DNA of 64,000 nt from Phlebotomus papatasi. Its lineage: Eukaryota > Arthropoda > Insecta > Diptera > Psychodidae. A program made the translations under genes and the position numbers. Positions 35,000 through 46,680 of the stretch are shown in pieces. The stretch covers positions 25,978,001-26,042,000 of the forward strand of contig NC_077223.1 in NCBI RefSeq assembly GCF_024763615.1. The letters are read 5' to 3'. Numbering within the stretch: position 1 is the first letter of the stretch; every line of letters starts with the position of its first letter. The notes under the pieces were generated by a model, which was not told the DNA's origin, did no database searches, and worked only from the letters and a program-made list of their open reading frames with translations.

Positions 35000-35844
35000 C
35001 ACTGGGCTACCATCCAAAGACGGCTACGGTCTTGTGTCACAATCACAAACGCATTTTCTATGCAATTTCCGCAATTTCTTCCACTCAGAATTCCTACTTA
35101 TTCCCAGAAATTGTACGGAAAAGTGCAAATGTCTATCTTACGACTAAGTCAATCCTGAATCTAAGTATCTCAGCTGATCTCAGCGAAAGATTAAATATCC
35201 CAATAAATACCAATTGCATTCCCATTTGAGACACGGTACTGTTCTTCACTGCCAAGTGAGACGCTTTCCTCGCTGTCGCAACTTTTGTTTTTTCACTCTC
35301 ATTTCTCTCAGAACCCTTGATCAAAATACACCCGTTTTTTGGCTAAGACAACACGTCCGGGACTACAAATACCCCATACCATCGCTGCCCCAATAATTCT
35401 CCTATGGATTCCCAGCAAAATAATCAATGTTCATCAATGCAAACACCCTCCAATTTGATCGATTGCGTTGGATGAAAAATTTTTCACACTGGCTTACGCC
35501 ATCTTGGATGAGCACTTTCAAAATTTATCGCACTTTTTCACCCCAAAAATCACAAGGTACAGGTAAATCTCCATATGTGACATATACAAGGAATACTTAC
35601 AATGTAAGATGTGCAATTATTCACTCAATTCGATGATTCCTTCAGGTGGAAATCGCATGAAAACTGGGGGATGGTGAATCGCACTGAAAAAATTCTTTTT
35701 GCAACTGAACTGCGAGCTGACAGGTAGATTGCCAGTAGAGCCATCTACTGTCGAACATTTTGCAACTGTAAAGTATAAACTCCAGAAAGCCGCTGGACGG
35801 GTTTTCTAGTGATTTTCTCGATTTTCCAAGGATTTTCACGGAAA
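35000..35844 (+). promoter_or_regulatory. Intergenic and 5' UTR region between Lis-1 exon 1 and METTL16
   Basis: This 0.85-kb block has no transposon that I recognise, unlike almost every other gap in the window. It therefore probably holds the bidirectional regulatory DNA of Lis-1 and METTL16 plus the METTL16 5' UTR. No clear TATA box is visible. The short frames here are unconserved in appearance. Confidence 0.45.
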
Positions 35845-37289
35845 ATGTCCAAGAATAAATTTATGCACAAAAGGAATATTTACCGTCGAGGTCCTGACTT
35901 TACGCAACTTGCAATAAAATACCCGGAATTCCTCAAAGTCTGCACATTGGTAGGTCTAACCTCAATCTTTAGGCGCATTTTCTACATTTTTTTGTTTATC
36001 CGTTTCAGGACCTCAACGGAAGTGCTCATGTTGATTTTAAAAATCCCGATACCCTTAGGATTCTGACGACATGTCTCCTGAAGCGAGACTTTCAGCTAGA
36101 TGTGGAGATTCCGCAAGGTAAGCTTGTACCAACTTTGCCATTGCGATTGAACTATATCCTCTGGATTGAGGATATCCTGGCCAAGATCAACATAACAGAC
36201 GCTGTGGGCTTGGATATTGGCTGTGGGGCTTCCTGTGTATACCCTCTACTAGGTGTCAAGTGGAAAAATTGGCGAATGTACGGGACAGACATCACGGAAG
36301 AAATTGTAAACAGTGCAAAAGAAAACATTGCAAGGAATAATTTACAGGAGAAAATCACAATTTTCCAGCAGCAGGAAGATGATCCAATTTTCTCACGTGT
36401 CCTGCAGGATCTTCAAAACCACACCCTTCACTTTTGCATGTGCAATCCGCCGTTCTTCGAGGACACAAGAACCTCTCCGGAAAATCGAACTGGAAACAGA
36501 AGCTCACCAAAGAATGCTCCAACGGGGAACTCCACGGAACTGTCTTGTTCCGGCGGAGAAGTGGCTTTCATCGAGAAGATCATAGATGAAAGTGCCAAAG
36601 TAAAAGACAGGGTATCATTTTTCACCACGATGATTGGGATCAAGCACCATTTATCCCATTTAATCAGAAAACTTCGCGAAAACGACATTACAAACTTCAT
36701 TGAGACCCATTTTTGTCAAGGAAACACCACCCGATGGGGTCTAGCTTGGACATTTCGTGATGATTTACTCCTCAGAAGAGTGCCCTGCATAAATCCCAAT
36801 CCGACACCAACTGGGAAGGTAGTCAATTTCTCTTTGACGAACTCAGACGAAGATTCTGTAAAATTCATCATTGAAAAACTCCGGAAGATTCTCACTGACC
36901 TGGAAATCAGCATTGAGATCCTAGAAGAGACTCTAACCAAGGCAAATTGGATTGTTCGAGCTCAGATAAATACTTGGTCTCATCAGAGGAGGAAAAGGCG
37001 CCAAATGCAGCAGAAGAAACCCACTGAAGAATCACAATCGCCAGAGAAAAAAAAGATTCGCCTCGATGGAAAATCCATTCTTGTAGCGGAAGTCTTCCTC
37101 ATTCCAAGGGACAACCAAGTAAAACTGGAGCTGGTGTATCTGGATGGGGAACTGGGCAGAGATGGCGTTCATCAGGTCCTCCAGTACATCATGAACAATT
37201 GGCGCAAAAATGATCAAAAAGTCAAAGAAAAAGAGGAAGTTAATGAAGCCTTGAGTCCGGAAGAGAAGCCCGAAGAGACGAGTTTATAA
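35845..37289 (+). CDS. METTL16: METTL16-type RNA N6-adenosine methyltransferase
   Basis: Two exons, 35845-35949 and 36009-37289, join in phase 0 across a 59-base intron (donor GTAGGT, acceptor TTTCAG) to give 461 residues. Exon 1 opens MSKNKFMHKRNIYRRGPDF, the METTL16 N-terminus that contacts RNA. A Rossmann SAM-binding motif, GLDIGCGASCVYPLLG, starts at residue ~102, and the catalytic NPPFF is at 181-185. HFCQGNTTRWGLAWTF, also conserved in the family, follows. The tail is Lys/Glu-rich with a weak vertebrate-conserved-region-like part. METTL16 methylates U6 snRNA and, in vertebrates, MAT2A hairpins (family knowledge). A methionine at a later GTG/ATG would drop exon 1 motifs, so 35845 is preferred. 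The neighbour to the left is divergent and GLE1 on the right is convergent. Confidence 0.93.
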
Positions 37290-37354
37290 ATTGTCAAGAC
37301 GAAATCACTCTAAGCTAAGAATTATGAGATTATAATCATCTTAAAGAAAAAATT

Positions 37355-37360
37355 AATAAA
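37355..37360 (+). terminator. METTL16 polyadenylation signal
   Basis: AATAAA lies 66 bases after the METTL16 stop codon, followed by a T-rich tract (GATTTTTC). It is the only canonical hexamer close downstream. Confidence 0.6.
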
Positions 37361-40037
37361 AGTTGTTGAAATTCAAGCAAAAGATTTTTCTTCCAAGGGG
37401 TATTGCATTGAGAAAACACAAACCCTTTGGGCAAAATATGTTTCCAGAAACTTAAAAATACGCCTTAAAATCGCATGAAATATTTTATTTTTAGAATTGT
37501 TTTAAAGAAATTCAAAACTATACAGAAACTGTTTCAAGTAAATCGCACCTAAGAAACACGAAAAATATCTTTGGAAAGGCTAAAATCTTTATTTAAAAAA
37601 TGCGGCAGGAATTCTAGAACAAAAGAAGAAGTCTTGAAATGCCTCTACATGTAAGAAACACGGAAATGTTTCAAGGGGAAGAAAATTCTAGAAACTTAAA
37701 AACACTTCCAAGAAACACGGATAATTTTACAAAAATGCGAAGCTGTATTGAATGATTCTAAAATCGCGAAACAGCATTCAAGAAACACTTAAAGATTTAT
37801 TTAAAAACGCGGGAATGCATCCAAAAAACACGGAAATGAATATTTTAGAAATACACAGACTTCTATTAAATTCTTCTATTAAAAGAATTCAACTAGATTA
37901 CGCAAACGCATTCAGGAGTATGTGAATGTTTATAGAAAACTTACAGAAAAATAGAATAGACATAGAGAAAGCATTTCAATATAACCACGGAAATACATAA
38001 AAACACTGAAACATTTTTTTGAAATTCGGAAGGTCTTGTATAAATTCAGAAATACTTTTAATGTAGATTTTTTTTAAATCGCGAAATCGCACCCAAGAAA
38101 CCCAGTAACATTAATGGAATAATGAAAATGCTCTCAATAAACGGGGAACTACTTTTAAAACCGTGCAAACGCATAAAAGAAATAGAAATGTTTAAATGAG
38201 TAAAAACACATTCAAAAATCCCGTAAGTGTTTATAAAATCGGAAAACGCATAAAAAAAAAACACAGAAACGTCTCTAGATACACTGAAACTTCTCTAGAA
38301 GCTTGGAAAAAACATCCAATCAATACGAAATTATTTCTATATACGCATTTCTAGAAAATAGAAAAAGTATCCCTAAAACATGAAAGGCATTGTATTAAAG
38401 AGCAGTAAAAAAGTTAAAATTGAGCAGTAAAAAGAAAATTTGATACAGTGATATTATCGTCCAAATTTTTACAAAGGGAAAATAAAGGGATTTTCATTCT
38501 ATCTGCAACAATTTTAAATGATAAATATATAAATTAGACCCATTTATGTAAAGATTTAAGTTTTTTACTGGCCATAATTAGATATTTCACTGCTAAGTTT
38601 GATTTTTTTTATTACTGCTCGCTTGTTTTTTTGCCAACAAGACAACGCTTCTGATTTTGCAAGAATATGTCCAAGAAATACGACAGTGTTTCTAGAAAAT
38701 CAAAATCGATCATAAGAGATACGGAAAACTTTCTATTAAACGCTAAAACTCGTCCCGAAAGTACAAAAATAAGTTGAAACGTTAAAACCTTTTTAAGAAC
38801 GCGAATACACCTCTCTTCTAAATACAAAAAAAAATCAATCTTAAATTAAAAATCACATTCAAGGAAGAAGAAAATTCTTCTAGAAACATGGTATAGCATT
38901 TAAGAAACATGAAAAATTTTATTTAGAAGCGCAAAAAGCATCTAAAAACACGAAAACCCTTCTAGAAACGATATAATCCTTATCAAAACGTGGAAACGTA
39001 ATCTAGAAACACGGACACTTTTATGAAATACTTAGAAGTACGAAAATGTTTCGATTTAAAAAAAATCTAAAAACTTGCAAAAGTTTTGATCACATCAAAC
39101 AGGTTTAGGACCTTTCTAAAATCACGCGAATGATAACGAAAATTGGGAACGCATGCAAAAATTCCGTAAAGATTTTTGTAATTATATTAATGCATTAAGA
39201 GCGTTTCTTTAGAATCGTAAATATTTGTAAGATAGATGAATTAATTCGGAATTCTGTCTATTTTGGAATGTTCAAATTTCCTCACTGTACTGTATCAGAT
39301 AGATAAACAGAAAAAGAAAACCACGAAGAACTACAAGACTTTACATTCGAGAGTTCTTCTTCATTGTTGTTTCCTTTTGCCATTTAAAATTGTTAGGAAA
39401 TATCAAAAATCCCCATTACACATGATTCCAAATTAGTCATTCTTACTCTAAATAGATTCAAGAAAACGGTGAAAACGTATTTAAGAAATGTGAAGATGTC
39501 ATTAGAAGCATTAATATGCACGTCTATAAAGTAGAAAGAGCATCCCTAAAACAAGGAACAATTTCTGGATTTACAAAAAACGTGAACAAAAATCTAAGAA
39601 ATACTAAAGCATCTCAAGCAATGCAGAATCAAAAGAATCTCGAAAGCGCAACCGTTTTTATCGAATTTAGGACATAAGAAAATATTTCTGGAATTGTGAA
39701 ACGCATTGGAGAAACACGGAAAAGTTTTAATGTAATTTTTTGAAGAACTTGCACTCTTGCAAGCCAAGTACAAAAATTAATTACAAAGATGCCCTATAAA
39801 TAAATAAATAAATAAAGGGAAATTCTAAAATATCTATAGAAAATTATAATTGTACTAGTGGAAACGTATCGATAAAAAAGGAAGCGTCTCCCGAAAATCA
39901 AAAATGTTTTTATAAGTTCGGAAACGCTTCCAAGAATCACTAAAAATTTTAGAATCATGTAACGCATCCAAGGAGTACAGAAACCCTTTTAGGATTTTTA
40001 AATCGCAGCCAGAAGTAAAGCAACGTTTATGGAATTA

Positions 40038-40257
40038 GGGGGAGGTGGGGCTACTTTGAGCTGTGGGGCTAGATTGTTATACGACTTTTTCGCCTATTTC
40101 TAAATGAAGCTGATCCTTACAATTATTTTATCTAGATACACAATTATTATTTTGTCTATCCAAATTAATCATGTTAATACCTAGTTTCCTTTAGAAACAT
40201 GTGAAAAAAATCGTATAACAATGTAGCCCCACAGCTCAAAGTAGCCCCACCTCCCCC
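40038..40257. mobile_element. TA-target MITE with very GC-rich ends
   Basis: GGGGGAGGTGGGGCTACTTT with exact inverse AAAGTAGCCCCACCTCCCCC. The pairing continues through AGCTGTGGGGCTA and ATTGTTATACGA, so the arms exceed 45 bases. TA at 40036-40037 and 40258-40259. 220 bp. Confidence 0.9.
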
Positions 40258-40543
40258 TACGGAAACGGTCTCAATAAATACGAAATATTTTCAGAATCGT
40301 GAATGAAAACAAGTAATATTGAAATGTTTCGTGTTTACTGAAAACAGATCTAAAAAAACGAATACGTTTATCGAACCGAACAATGCAAACAAAAAAATAA
40401 ATAAAAACAGAAATATTTCTGTAGAAGATTTTTGCTAGAAAAATCCAATAAACAAGAAAACAATTCTGTAAGTAAACGCATACACACTTTTAAAGCTAGT
40501 GCTTTTATGAATCTGCTTTTATGAAATACGAAAGAATATGTTA

Positions 40544-40680
40544 AGGCCTCTACATCCTATACACATTAGGAAAATTTTCGTAAAAATGCATTTTTGATAG
40601 AATTTTGACATTTCCACCTAGAACTGCAGGTTCCAGGCCTTTCAGGCGTTTTTCTTTTAAAAGCATTTTTTTAAAGGCCT
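40544..40680. mobile_element. Degenerate family A MITE
   Basis: Starts AGGCCTCTAC after TTA (40541-40543) with an internal CTATACACATTAGG and ends AAAGGCCT before TAA. The right TIR is mostly lost and the duplications do not match, so it is old or rearranged. Confidence 0.45.
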
Positions 40681-41311
40681 TAACAAGGAAATTTCTATAA
40701 AACGCTGTATTCCAAAAAATACCGAAACTTTTGAGAAACACTCAAATCTTTTTTAAAAACGCAGAAAACCATCCAAGAAACCCTAAAACCACGCCTCTGG
40801 CAAGTGCCTGAAATTTGAAGCCACTTTCTCATATTTCGATTTAAATTTATATGGGATTTTTTTTGCACTCGCTACCGTTACGCTAAATATCTAAAAAGTG
40901 AGAAGTTTTTCCGTATTATAAGATACCTTTCCGTATGGAGAAATATACTAATTTTTTTGTTTAAATACATTTTTTCCTCGGAGCACTGTGAGCTCAGTCC
41001 GAGATCAATTTAGGAAATTGGCTTCAAATAGCTCCATATAAAAAAATTAACTTGCCACATGCTTGTCTAAAACCATCTCAGAAACATGATAAAATCGCAA
41101 TAACGTTAGAAATTGTAAGAAAAGAAAGACATTCCTTTCAGAAACACATTGTCATTCATTTTCTTTATGATGAGCCCCTTGAGGAATATTCCTTGGTGCA
41201 AGGATTTGAGAGCTTAATTATTAGAAACTCAGTCTAACTCAGTATTGGAAAACATTTAATAATCGTAGTAATTTCGTAAATCGTACAATAGTCGTAAAAG
41301 ATCACAAACAC

Positions 41312-43282
41312 TCACCAAAAATTCGCCTGGAGAGCCCCATCTGGCCTATTGAATTTGCCCTCCTTCATCACTGTCTCCAGCAAAACCTGCAGCCTGGACT
41401 TGGGTCCACCCTCATCCACCAGCTCCAACTTGGGAAAGTACTGATTCTGAATGGCAAAGATGAGCTTGAGGAATTGCTTCCCGTACGAACAACGCATCTC
41501 CTCGCCGGCAATCTGCAGCACTTCCAGGATCATCGTGGCACAGATTTCTGGCAATGGTTCCAAATTGAGGATATTGCATAGCCAAATCCAGCCATTGTTG
41601 AGATCATGCGGATGGGGTGCGGTCTCCCCCATTCGGGGCTTTGTCACCAGAATGGCCGCATAGAGTCGTGCAATTCCGGCCATTCGGCTCAGGTAAATGT
41701 TTTGTGGCTCGAGTTGACCATTGGTGACCTTGTAGCCGAGGAGTTTCATGTAATCTTCTGTGGATTGACCTTCGAACTGGGGAATGAAGTAGGGCACGAG
41801 GTAGGGGCAATCCCGATAGGTATGAGCCAGGAAGAGTATGCCGAAATCCGGGAATTTCTGCCAGAGGGCAACTATCACAGCTGCTAGAGCGAAGGCTGCT
41901 TTGGGATTGCTGGCAACTTCCGTTCCTGCCTGACTGACAAACTTCTTTGACAGCAAAACTGTGCAGAACTTCTGGCCAAGCGGATGGGCTGACGTGTTCA
42001 CCTGTTCGCTGCCACAGGAGACAGGAGTTCCACTGAGCAGGGCAGCTAGTTTGTCATATTTGTCCCGAAGATGATCAGCACTCACGTCGGATATTGCATT
42101 TACCGGGATATTTATGGCTTTTTGACAGTTGATCCGGAACTTTTTGAGGCTGTCATTGTCATCTCTGGACAGAGGCTCAATGGCAGATGAATATTCCACC
42201 AGTTGATTCATGACCTTTGTATAGTGCTTCTGGGATTGTGGACTGATGAATTGATTGAGTCCCTGGACCTTCTGCAGGGTATCTGTTTGATCCACGGAGG
42301 CTTTTTCCTCTTTTGCTGGCTTTGCAGCTTCCTGATTGAGTTTCTGCTTGGCCTCTTCTGCCGCTGCGGCATCCTGTGCGATCTTCGTGACAAATTCCTG
42401 CTGCAACTTATGCAGATCCTCAGCTAATCCCTCTATCACTTTGACAGCACTCTCCGTGATGTTCCCTTCCGCAATGGACTTTATCGTGTGATCGTAGCTG
42501 GTAATTAGCATATTCGCTCGCTCATTGATTGACACGTAGTTCAGAAACAGGTTCTTATCTATGCTCATGAGGGTGAGAACAAAAGTCTGATAGCCTTTTT
42601 TGAATTTTTCCTGACCCTTTTCCAGAGCTTCCATGCATGACTTCATTGCACGCCACTGCTCAAGTTTCTTCTGTTGATTGTCGATCCTCTTGCTATTAGC
42701 CAGCATCACCTCTCGCATCTGTTCATCCTGAATCCGACTGAGTCTCTCCTGTTCCTCCAGCGTCTGCTTCACTCGCCGCTCAGCCTCCTCAAACTGCGCA
42801 GTAAGCTTTCTCTGCAAATTCCTCTGAGACTCACTGTAAATAGCCTCCAAATCCGTCTGCTTCATCCTCTGACGGTTCATCCTCGACATAATCTCCTTCT
42901 GAATGGCCTCCTTGCGCAGTTTCTCCAAACTCTGCAACTTCCGGATGTTGGAAATGTCATCAAAATACTCCTTCAAATTCAAATGAGCGTTTCCCATCCC
43001 TTCTGAATACTCTGTTTCTTCCCACACCGTCTTCTCCGGTGGCTTCTTTCTCTCATCAATAGTCAGATCTGCCAGTTCACTGGCCAGGGAACGTTCTCCG
43101 GCATTTGGCCCAATTGTTGTCTCCCGGATAAGAGGTGAAATCTTAGCGGCATTTGCCAATATCGACTGTTTGAGTGGTTTGAAATCAAAATTTATCTGAA
43201 AAACAAAGCAGTTTTACTAAAATTTGTCAATTTATCCTGAAAATTGTGTTATCTTTCAACTAACCGATGATTTGGAATTCAT
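41312..43282 (-). CDS. GLE1: GLE1, nuclear pore mRNA export factor
   Basis: Two exons are read on the minus strand. The first is tiny, 43282-43265, coding MNSKSS, with donor GTTAGT. The second is 43195-41312 after acceptor TTTTTCAG, starting INFDFKPLKQSIL. Together they give 633 residues, close to the family length. Residues ~85-215 and ~270-310 are charged, helical coiled coil (runs such as FEEAERRVKQTLEEQERL). From ~330 the conserved Gle1 helical-repeat domain follows (FRINCQKAINIPVNAISDVS, HPLGQKFCTVLLSKKFV, FLAHTYRDCPYLVPYF, GIARLYAAILVTKP, EPLPEICATMILEVLQIAG). GLE1 with IP6 activates the DEAD-box helicase Dbp5/DDX19 at the pore (family knowledge). The terminal ...FW-TGA overlaps a perfect donor GGTGAGTG, so a further exon is possible. 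It is head to head with eIF3b. Confidence 0.93.
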
Positions 43283-43424
43283 TTTTGGGGCCTAAACAAT
43301 CATGTAACACAAGAAAAAGGGGATTTTTAGACAAAACTCCTTCTCCCTAACCATACAAAAAATTGGCACAAAACATTGTGCTATAAAAGCCAGTGGCGTC
43401 GGGTTTAGGGCTCATATATTTTTG
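43283..43424 (-). promoter_or_regulatory. GLE1 5' flank
   Basis: The 142 bases from the GLE1 start codon to the left TIR of the transposon complex. Only this strip plus 46895-47202 would separate GLE1 and eIF3b if the complex were absent, so the ancestral spacing was about 450 bases. Confidence 0.4.
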
Positions 43425-43623
43425 CCAAGGGGGAGATATTTGAGTGAAAATGTGTACACCACTTCCAGGCACTTCCACGATTTGTATGGAAGGGAAGAGT
43501 CCTTCACACTTCCAAAATTTCGCAGTACTCTCGAAAATATGGCAATACTTCCAGCACTTCTTGCACTTCATACACTTCTCATACTTAGAAATCAGTAATT
43601 TATTTAATCTGATAAACAATCTA

Positions 43624-43950
43624 CAGTGCTGTCTCTCTATATGCACACTCTCTATATGCACAGCTTTTGTGTCGGTTGCATTCAAAATCCATTTGTTTAC
43701 ATTTTGACAAAGTAATAAAGAAATTTATTTTCTTGGTAACTATTTTTTCTTGTTTTTAATTTTCTTAGTTTTATTTTTTCTGTCTCATATTATATTTAAA
43801 ATAACACGGGAAATTCTAGAACAATTAAAAAATTGATAATTTATTAAAAGAAAGAAAAAACCGTTGGGAATTTCAAAAAAAGTTGTGCATATTCAGAGAG
43901 AGAACTGTCAAAAAAAGTACCCAAACTGTGCATATAGCGAGACAGCACAG
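43624..43950. mobile_element. Tc1/mariner-type MITE nested in the 43425-46894 element
   Basis: The ends CAGTGCTGTCTCTCTATATG... and the complement of ...GCATATAGCGAGACAGCACAG match with 2 differences over ~23 bases. TA flanks both ends (43622-43623, 43951-43952). 327 bp, AT-rich, no coding capacity. A partial internal duplication of CTCTCTATATGCACA sits next to the left end. Confidence 0.8.
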
Positions 43951-44211
43951 TAATTAGGAAAACTTTTAAAAAAATTTCAAGAAATTAATTTTTCCACATA
44001 TTTTTAAAATTTTTCTTATATTTTGATTTTCTAGCGCCAGATGAAAGGTATCAACATATTTTGAATTTTCCTAAAAGACGAATGAAGCTACTTTTGGATA
44101 ATGTCTCTACAAAATACGTAATTTCGTTTGTAATTATTGAAACTGTGCTGTAAAGTCTGTAAAGAAACTAAAAGTACTAGTGCAACAACAAATTCAGCAC
44201 TTCACACATAT

Positions 44212-46370
44212 CTTTCTTCTTCTTCTTCTTCTTTATTTTAAATTTGTACGGCTGTCGGATTCAAAAAAGATCCATATAGCCGAACGGTTACATTATTACA
44301 TTTGTGTTATGTGTTTACATTTGTTTTTTTTTTTTTTAATTTGCTTCAAAAAATGATGTTTTTTATGTTTTTATGGTTTCATTGTAATGCATATTTCAAG
44401 ATTTCACGTATCTTTTTTATCTCTGAAATCACAGACCTTTTAAATTAAAAGTCGTAAGATGATTTCAATAGATTTGTTAATGTTTGACAAAGTAAATTTC
44501 TATTTTCTATGTATTGATTTTAATTATTTTCTCAAGATTTTAGTGTTTTGTTTGATTTTGATCAGTTTTTTTTTTAATAGAAGGATATAAATTACAGGTA
44601 TTTTTGTAATACTGTCAAACGAAACATTTTTAATTTCTTAAGGAACGTATTTTTTTTTTCTTTAAATTTTAGAAATCTGTTTAATCTTTTTATAAGCAAA
44701 TTAAGGATTTGCTAATACATCTAAAAATATTACTAAATTATATTTTTTGATATTTACTTTTAAATCATATAGTTTTTCTTTTAATTTATTATCTGTTTTG
44801 ATAAAAACAAATATATTTATTATTATGGTTTTCATTTTTTGGTTTTATAATTTAACTTTATTTGTTGTTGTTTTATTGTGTGTTTATGTTTCACTTACAT
44901 TGTTCATATCATCGTTAGTTCAAAATATCCTGATTTTCTTCAAGCAGTCTCCTCATTCCAAGTGTATGATTTTTTTGGTTCTCCTCTGATGCATTTTGCA
45001 GCTTCATGTTGTCCAATTGCGTATGCAAATCTGCCTTTTTTGTGATATTTCCTTCAATTTTGCGTTCTTCACTTAAGTCAATCCTTGGGAGTCTGGGAAA
45101 TGCTGTTGTATTCGTCTCTCCTTCCTTTAATTACAGAACTTTTTCCTTGTAAGTAATTTTCTCCTTGATCATGATTTTGGTTAGTTCCACTTGTCTGATT
45201 CTTTATTTGCAGGTTATGCCATTTGTTTGATGATCAGTGGTTTCGTAAAACTTACAGAATTGCTCACATTCATGTTGTTCTTCAGCTTCCTTTGTGCAAA
45301 TAACACATTTTGGCTTTTGTTGGCAATTTTTTTTGTAGTGACCATAACTTAAGCAGTTGACGCAATATGTAGGTCTGGGAAAGAAAAATCTTACCCTGAA
45401 GTTGATCATGAATAGCTTCACTGTTCTGGGGAGAGTAGAACACCAGAAGTGAATTTTGATTTGCTCCATCGGTGTTGCCTTTTTGTAAACTGGATCCCAC
45501 TTAGTCATTCTTTCAATCTTGGTGATTTGGTTGTCACTGTCCAAGGCTTCAAGAATTTCTTCCGCTGAGTGTGTTATCGCCACATTGTCAATTATACCAA
45601 TTGAATTAAGGTACATTGGTGGGATAGAAACATTCACATTTTGAAGTCTGGCCAAACTCTGACTTTTGAGAATCCTATTTGCAGAATCAGCGTCCTTTAG
45701 ATTTACCTTCACACTGTGACCATCGAGTCTGATGATTTTTTCAATTTTAGCTCTCCCAACGCTGATCAATACGATCTTAGCAATCTCCGTATAACGCAGT
45801 TCTTCGTGTTTCATTATTATGAAGAATGGTTCTTTGTCGTTCAACTGATATTTGAGTGGAGACTCAGTTTTTGACTTTAGATCGTTAGGCGTCATCTGTT
45901 GGCTGGGAGAAGAAACACCAATAATATCTTCTAACTGAGCAGAGGAGATAGTGATATCATCCGCCATTTTGATTTGCTGATTTCTTCCTTGGCGCATGTC
46001 GTCGTCAGGAACCAGTATTCCATCTTCATCCATTTCTCTATCACTCATCGTAGATTTTTCTTCACACTGATCTAATCTGTGCTTATCAAACTCTTCACTA
46101 CGTTGATATTTCGACTTTTGGTACTTTATTTGCGTCAAAAACACCCTTTTGCTCTTAAGCTTCTTATTTTTAGGCATTATGTTGTCAAAATCTTTAAATT
46201 GGCAATTATTTCACCGAATATATCAAATCTTGAAATATTTTATTGATCACTCGATTTTAAACACTTTTGTATACTGTTTTTCACTGAATTAACGTTTGTT
46301 TCACTGTTATTAATTGATTTTTTCTCACCTGAAATTTTTGGCGTCCGTTGGCGTCTGTTGTGGTTGAAAA
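44212..46370 (-). mobile_element. Non-LTR retrotransposon copy with ORF1 only
   Basis: On the minus strand it starts near 46370 (boundary uncertain) with a 5' UTR rich in CAGTGAAA words, continues with ORF1 (46177-44915), and ends in an AT-rich 3' part with the palindromic-looking CCGTTCGGCTATATGG region and a terminal (AAG)n tail at 44212-44231. No reverse transcriptase or endonuclease sequence is found between ORF1 and the tail, so ORF2 has been deleted or never existed in this copy. The architecture resembles 'half-LINE' elements. The tail and ORF1 domain set point to the Jockey/I/CR1 side of the LINE tree (inference). Confidence 0.65.
44915..46177 (-). pseudogene. LINE ORF1, Gag-like protein with zinc knuckles, two internal stops
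   Basis: The open part (46177-45203) codes 324 residues: a basic start (MPKNKKLKSKRVF), an acidic/Ser segment, a region around residues 115-240 with the fold-like spacing of LINE ORF1 RRM-type domains, and a CCHC cluster (CVNCLSYGHYKKNC, CVICTKEAEEQHEC) near the end. The first TAA (45205-45203) is followed in the same frame by about 95 codons broken by only one other stop, up to 44915, which suggests that ORF1 originally ran on and is now decayed. It acts as the RNA-binding, particle-forming protein in such elements (family knowledge). It is not a host gene as far as can be seen. Confidence 0.75.
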
Positions 46371-46429
46371 TTTTAAAGAAATCCATAATAAATTTGAATT
46401 TATTTGCTCAATTTATTGTCAAAATCAGG

Positions 46430-46680
46430 GGGGTGACATTAGCTCTGAAAAATGCGACCGATTTTAGAGTAAATTTTTCCGTGTTTTCGTAAACATTTCA
46501 CGAGATATTTCGAAAACTGCGTAGGTTACCAATTTGGGGTTTTCGGTTGCCTATTCAATATTAAGTTGGCTTTTATTTTGCATTTATATTTTTTGCTAAT
46601 TCATTCTACACTTACAGAAAACAGCTAATAAACCCAAAAGCTTTTTCGGCGCGCTAGAAACATATGGGAAACATAGGAAA
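46430..46680 (-). repeat. Dispersed ~245-bp repeat, copy 2
   Basis: Reverse-complement match to 21722-21960, sharing GGGGGTGACATTAGCTCTGA, the segment with TTTCGGTTGCC, and a common far end (GCGCTAGAAACATAT versus ATATGTTTCTAGCG). Class unknown; no clear TIRs. Confidence 0.65.

Larger units (their letters stand above)
37430..40990. repeat. Degenerate repeat field of GAAACACGGAAA / AACGCATCC words
   Basis: From the METTL16 3' end almost to GLE1, words such as AAGAAACACGGAAATGTTT, CTAGAAACG, AAACGCATCC and CGGAAACGC recur dozens of times with irregular spacing of ~35-60 bases. There is no ORF above ~70 codons. It looks like an old, decayed minisatellite. It is interrupted by 40038-40257 and 40544-40680. 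Confidence 0.6.

Noticed and set aside
36152..37217. Minus-strand frames of 61-90 codons
   Set aside because: Antisense shadows of METTL16 exon 2.
41451..43006. Several plus-strand frames of 70-110 codons
   Set aside because: They are antisense shadows of the GLE1 coding exon.
44747..44989. 80-codon hydrophobic plus-strand ORF resembling a membrane protein
   Set aside because: It is T-rich sequence antisense to the decayed LINE; low complexity explains the hydrophobicity.
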